Assembly: GCF_009928445.1 (NCBI RefSeq) | Contig: NZ_JAABNO010000003.1 | Location: 248,001-312,000, forward strand | DNA length: 64,000 nucleotides | DNA from: Clostridium sp. C8-1-8 | Lineage (GTDB): Bacteria; Bacillota; Clostridia; Clostridiales; Clostridiaceae | Direction of reading: 5' to 3' | Shown: piece after piece, positions 62,901-64,000 of the stretch | Numbering within the stretch: position 1 is the first letter of the stretch | Layout: every line of letters begins with the position of its first letter | Translations under genes and position numbers: made by a program | Notes under the pieces: model-generated | What the model was told of the DNA's origin: nothing | Seen by the model: only the letters and a program-made list of their open reading frames with translations | The model's database searches: none

Positions 62901-64000
62901 AGGTGTATATAACGTAGGCAAGATTCTTCGAATTATATGCTATATCTAGGTTTTCTGGGCTTTCTACATATAAATGTTCTTCCTCTAAGAAAATTATTTC
63001 CCCCTTATAGTTAAAACTTTCTTTAACATCCTCTTGTAATATATAAGCCCCGTGACTCTCAATATCCATTAAATTCTTTGTTGTTAAAAGTAACCTGGCT
63101 CCACTATTCTGAAGCATATATTTTATTCTATCCTTTGGGTACTTTGTATCTATCGGCAGATAAGCACCTTCTGCCTTTAATACAGCCATTATGCCTACTA
63201 TCATTTCAATTGATGGCTCTACCATTATGGCAACTATTGTTTCCGGACCTACTCCTTTATGTTTAAGTGTTCTAGCAAGTTTATTGGATCTTTCATTTAG
63301 CTCCCTATAAGTTAATTTCTTTTCCTGAAACACTAAGGCTGTTTTATTTGGAGTCTTTTCCACCTGCTCCTCAAAGAGCATATTTATAGTTTTATCCTTA
63401 GGATATGCTATTTTATTGCCCATGAAAGTCACCAATATTTTCTTCTTTTCCTCTTCTGAAAGCATGTCTATGTCTGATATCCTTATTCCCTGGTTAGCTA
63501 TTACCACTTTTAGTATATTGGTAAAATGCTCTACTAACCTTTCTATAGTTTTTCTATTAAATAAATTAGTACAATACTCTACTTCAAATACTATTCTGTT
63601 ATCTATTTCCTTTGCTTCTAATATCAAATCTAGCCTAAGTGCTTCTTTTTGCTTATTAAACGCTAAACTATCAAATACTTTTTCCTTATCCCCAGTGTGC
63701 TTTAGCACAAGCATAGTATCAAATAGTGGATTACGTTTTAAATCCTTCTTTATACTTAATTTTTCTACCAAGGCCTCAAACTTATAAGCCTGATTTTCAT
63801 AGCAATTTACTACTTTCTCCCTTACCTCCTGTAAAAATTCCTTAAAATTCTTCTTACCCTCAGGATAGTTTCTCATAGGAAGAAAGTTTATAAAGCCTTC
63901 AGATGTGTTCCTTAAAACATTGTAATCTTCAACTAATACTGGCGAACCTACTACTATATCTTCTTGTCCACTATACTTAGATAGCAATACATTATAAGCT
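53959..64000 (-). CDS. Non-ribosomal peptide synthetase, 3' part, with terminal thioester reductase
   Basis: The frame is open through the right edge, so the gene is partial at its 5' end; about 3,346 residues are visible. Domains in order, with rough window positions: partial condensation domain (64000-63430), adenylation 1 (63400-61950), carrier 1 with LGGHSLKA (61750), condensation 2 with MHHIISDGTS (61590-60270), adenylation 2 (60240-58720), carrier 2 (58550), condensation 3 with the same HHxxxDG (58400-57050), adenylation 3 (57030-55570), carrier 3 with LGGDSIKA (55390), and a NAD(P)H thioester reductase (55080-53970) with VGSTGYLG and YYIQTK (YxxxK). No epimerisation or thioesterase domain is seen. 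The selectivity codes read as DAWTIAAICK (Phe, identical to GrsA), DAWFVANIVK (aliphatic, closest to Leu), and DAWTMAAICK (Phe-like). The product should be released as a peptide aldehyde, alcohol or derived imine. No MbtH, carrier transferase or exporter is visible next to it. Confidence 0.93.
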   Translation of the reverse strand, partial: AYNVLLSKYSGQEDIVVGSPVLVEDYNVLRNTSEGFINFLPMRNYPEGKKNFKEFLQEVREKVVNCYENQAYKFEALVEKLSIKKDLKRNPLFDTMLVLKHTGDKEKVFDSLAFNKQKEALRLDLILEAKEIDNRIVFEVEYCTNLFNRKTIERLVEHFTNILKVVIANQGIRISDIDMLSEEEKKKILVTFMGNKIAYPKDKTINMLFEEQVEKTPNKTALVFQEKKLTYRELNERSNKLARTLKHKGVGPETIVAIMVEPSIEMIVGIMAVLKAEGAYLPIDTKYPKDRIKYMLQNSGARLLLTTKNLMDIESHGAYILQEDVKESFNYKGEIIFLEEEHLYVESPENLDIAYNSKNLAYVIYTSGTTGKPKGVMLNHIGISNLKVVYEKDMNISDEDKIIQFASFAFDASVWEITMALLNGAELHLLPKEIIDSYISFRDYLNHNEITVATLPPAYLTNIDSKEIKTLRLLITAGSAISESLLCKWKDKVHYINAYGPTETTICSTIWHYNDEASDNLSVPIGKPINNYSIYILDKNNSLLPIGVVGELCVSGEGLARGYLNREELTKEKFIDNPFEPGEKMYKTGDLARWLPDGNLEFMGRIDDQVKIRGFRIELGEIESQLLKEESIKEVVVIDREDKEGSKYLCAYFVSDKDIKAAELKEYLLSKLPAYMIPSYFIKLEKLPLTSNGKIDKKALPEPILDIKTGVEYVEPRKDIEKALESLWSQILGVNKIGIDDDFFTLGGHSLKAMQIAAAIQKQYKVELSVGDIFNNSTLRKLGKYIEKSKESGYSNIEAIEEQEFYKVSSAQKRMFALNQLAKDDTNYNLPVVATIEGRLKREKFEEIILKLIERHEAFRTSFKLVDNEIMQKVQKKAEFALDYIELKDEKKEVIDEIIKAFVKPFDLSKAPLVRVKLVRLKEEKHILMFDMHHIISDGTSMNILIEEFKKLYQSEELEQLRLQYKDYSAWENQLQQSEDMKKQEQYWLKLFEEDIPVLDMPTDYPRPSFQSFEGDSVSFKFDEALTEKLNKLARDNGATLYMTLLAAYNILLAKYSGQEDIIVGSPIAGRKHSELQNIVGMFVNTLAMRNHPEGTKNFKKFLQEVKQNALSAYDNQEYQFDKLVEALKLRRDSSRNALFDTVFVLQNTDSGEISFDGLRIKPYEFKSTISKFDITLEAKEKGKEIIFKLEYCTKLFKRDTIERLKEHFINILKAVTANQEILISEIDMVSVAEKEKMLLEFNATEAYFTKDKTIKLLFEEQAAKTPNNIAVVFKEDKLTYRELNKKSNQLAKLLKSKGVGPESIVGIMVEPSLEMIVGIMAILKAEGAYLPIDIKYPKDRIEYMLQDSGARLLLTKNNMKYDNEKYDLLKINSMLDSEEMLLQRNQEGMTNNIRISQREKLLIDELNFNGEIIHLDDTKLYEGDSSNLTGACNSNNLAYVIYTSGSTGKPKGVMLEHKSLINMCKWYEKYYNLCEKDRGTKYAGFGFDASVWEIFPYLIVGASIYVLEDNIRLDLLELNEYYKKNNITISFLPTQVCEQFMLLDNDKLRFVLAGGDKLKQYKVTSYKVVNNYGPTENTIVTTSFILDKEYNNIPIGKPISNCRVYIVDKYNKLQPIGVPGELCIAGAGLARGYLNREALTKEKFVANPFEADTRMYKTGDLARWLPDGNIEFLGRIDYQVKIRGFRIELGEIENELVKNVHIKEAVVLDRQDKQENKYLCAYFTAEKEINVGDLRKELSQSLPDYMIPAYFIQLEKMPLTANGKVDRKALPEPSGEVNTGAKYVAARNKKEEELIKIYEQTLGINRIGIDDDFFVLGGHSLKAIQLVALVQKEFKIELSVREIFNNPTIRQLEQYIEAAKRLEYTAIAVVEERERYEVSSAQKRMFTLNQLATEKTNYNIPMAFIMEGTVEKAKMEQSFRELIERHEALRTSFELVDNELMQRIHEKVEFKLEYEEVAIASEQAIKLMVDSFIKSFDLSKAPLFRANLVKLEQEKYLLLLDMHHIISDGTSMNILLEEFTKLYQGERLQELKIQYKDYSAWENIMQGSKVMKKQEEYWLKVFENNIPVLDMPTDYKRPNLQSFEGNIVSFNLEEALTEKLNKIARDNGATLYMTLLASYNILLSKYSGQEDIIVGSPIAGRNHDELQNIVGMFINTLAMRNYPVGEKSFKEFLKEVRKNVLDAYENQDYQFDRLVDTLKLKRESSRNALFDTMFVLQNTEQMEMALDNITIKPYEIKSTKSKFDITLEAKEVGNEINFKVEYCTKLFKKDTINRLTEHFINILKSVIANPEVSLSEIDMLSEGEKNKILVNFKGDKVAYPKDKTINELFEEQVEKTPDNTALVFKEKKLTYIELNKRANKLARILKSKGVGAETIVAIMIEPSIEMVVAIMAVLKAEGAYLPIDTKYPKDRIEYMLQDSGAKLLLTKRNTDVYDIKVNNPMACIQKDKTQESFSYNEEVISLEEEQLYEKSSENLALDYNPKNLAYVIYTSGTTGRPKGVMVTHLGISNLKVVYEKNMKIDKEDKVIQFASLSFDASVWEITMALLNGSELHILPKEIINNYEDFTNYLNDKKITVATLPPAYLNNLDSNEINTLRLLMTAGSAISKNVLYKWKDKVHYINAYGPTETTICSTLWHYSDEGSQNVSVPIGTPINNYSVYILDKTNCLVPIGVVGELCVSGEGLARGYLNREGLTKEKFIDNPFEPGVKMYKTGDLARWLPDGNIEFMGRIDDQVKIRGFRIELGEIESQILKEESIKEAVVIDREDQEGSKYLCAYVISDKEIKTTVLREHLLNKLPAYMIPSYFIKLEKMPLTSNGKIDKKALPEPKLDFNTEVKYTEPRNDIEKVLVEVWSQILGVKSIGIDDDFFTLGGDSIKAIKVAFRLSKYNLKILVNELFANPTIRQLSLLARKINEEEEKTAFTNEGVQAKSLYTDKESIDFKSLKETSTEKEEMNNKLQQYEEKIKLYENINLNKINSYENILLVGSTGYLGIHILYDLLKNKSSKLYLIIRGNTKEAARERLLQKLSYYFEEDIIKIYEHRIFILNGDISKSKLNLEKSEYEELDGKIDCIINSAANVKHYGKYSDFYEINVKGTKNLIEFAKYKKLKDYNHISTLSIANGSISNSSDVVFTEYDCDLGQKEDNYYIQTKLQSEKEVLKAREEGLICNIFRVGNLVFNSSTGKFQENIKENAFYSIIRAYINLNLMPKATENDIDLSYIDYVSKAITSLFDRSELINETYHVKNEYLLSTYKLGQLINKEGYHLQFVSLEDFFKFVGQDNSDDLQQYKDALSLHLNLMGQKSTTNFLLTCKKTNMLLERLDFGWLKPKQELITKMIEHGKRIGFF

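Noticed and set aside
53996-63787. Many plus-strand frames opposite the NRPS gene
   Set aside because: They repeat with the NRPS modules, lack ribosome binding sites and translate to Ser/Leu-rich low-complexity sequence. They are shadows of the real gene.

Overview
The window is AT-rich DNA from a low-GC Gram-positive anaerobe, most likely a Clostridium-type member of the Clostridiaceae. The base composition, strong GGAGG-type ribosome binding sites, sigma-A promoters, rho-independent terminators, a T-box, a ykkC-class riboswitch and the protein families all point that way. I saw no rRNA, tRNA, insertion sequence, prophage or CRISPR array. Most genes are single or in pairs, each with its own regulator or terminator.

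Layout. 1-7.4 kb: regulators (three AraC types, one MarR) around an FAD amine oxidase and a GH43 glycosidase with a divergent AraC gene. 7.6-20 kb: small membrane proteins, MerR, SDR plus Crp/Fnr regulator, methyltransferase, two-domain fragments, CPBP protease, PHP phosphoesterase, a kinase-like protein, DUF1062 and YczE-like proteins, and a candidate small RNA driven by a consensus promoter inside a 15-bp perfect dyad (17.0 kb). 20-25 kb: PadR with its membrane partner, then a ykkC-family riboswitch ahead of a B3/B4 protein, a radical SAM protein and a PaiA-like acetyltransferase, then a MerR regulator with a duplicated effector domain. 25-31 kb: CPBP protease, AraC, EamA exporter, and a three-gene ABC exporter whose promoter is covered by repeated AGACA-N6-TGTCT operators. 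31-37 kb: YciI, acetyltransferase, methyltransferase, HAD, MerR-GyrI and NADAR proteins.

37.1-39.1 kb holds the most interesting locus: an HTH-TPR regulator of the RRNPP (Rap/NprR/PlcR/PrgX-like) type followed by three tandem paralogous genes for 45-46 residue pro-peptides. Each has a basic start, a hydrophobic export segment and a Pro/Gly-rich tail, and the set is closed by a strong terminator. It looks like a peptide quorum-sensing cassette with three related signals. The pro-peptide genes are short and easily left out of an annotation.

39-53 kb: a GyrI-like protein; a T-box with an AAC (Asn) specifier ahead of asnB; several HAD phosphatases that all lack the usual second aspartate; a NUDIX hydrolase; several GNAT acetyltransferases; and an ethanolamine ammonia-lyase set (eutA, eutB, eutC) without microcompartment genes. 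54-64 kb: the 3' part of a very large non-ribosomal peptide synthetase (partial C, then A-T-C-A-T-C-A-T) ending in a thioester reductase. It is predicted to release a hydrophobic peptide aldehyde or alcohol with Phe-type adenylation codes in its first and last visible modules. The gene runs off the right edge of the window.
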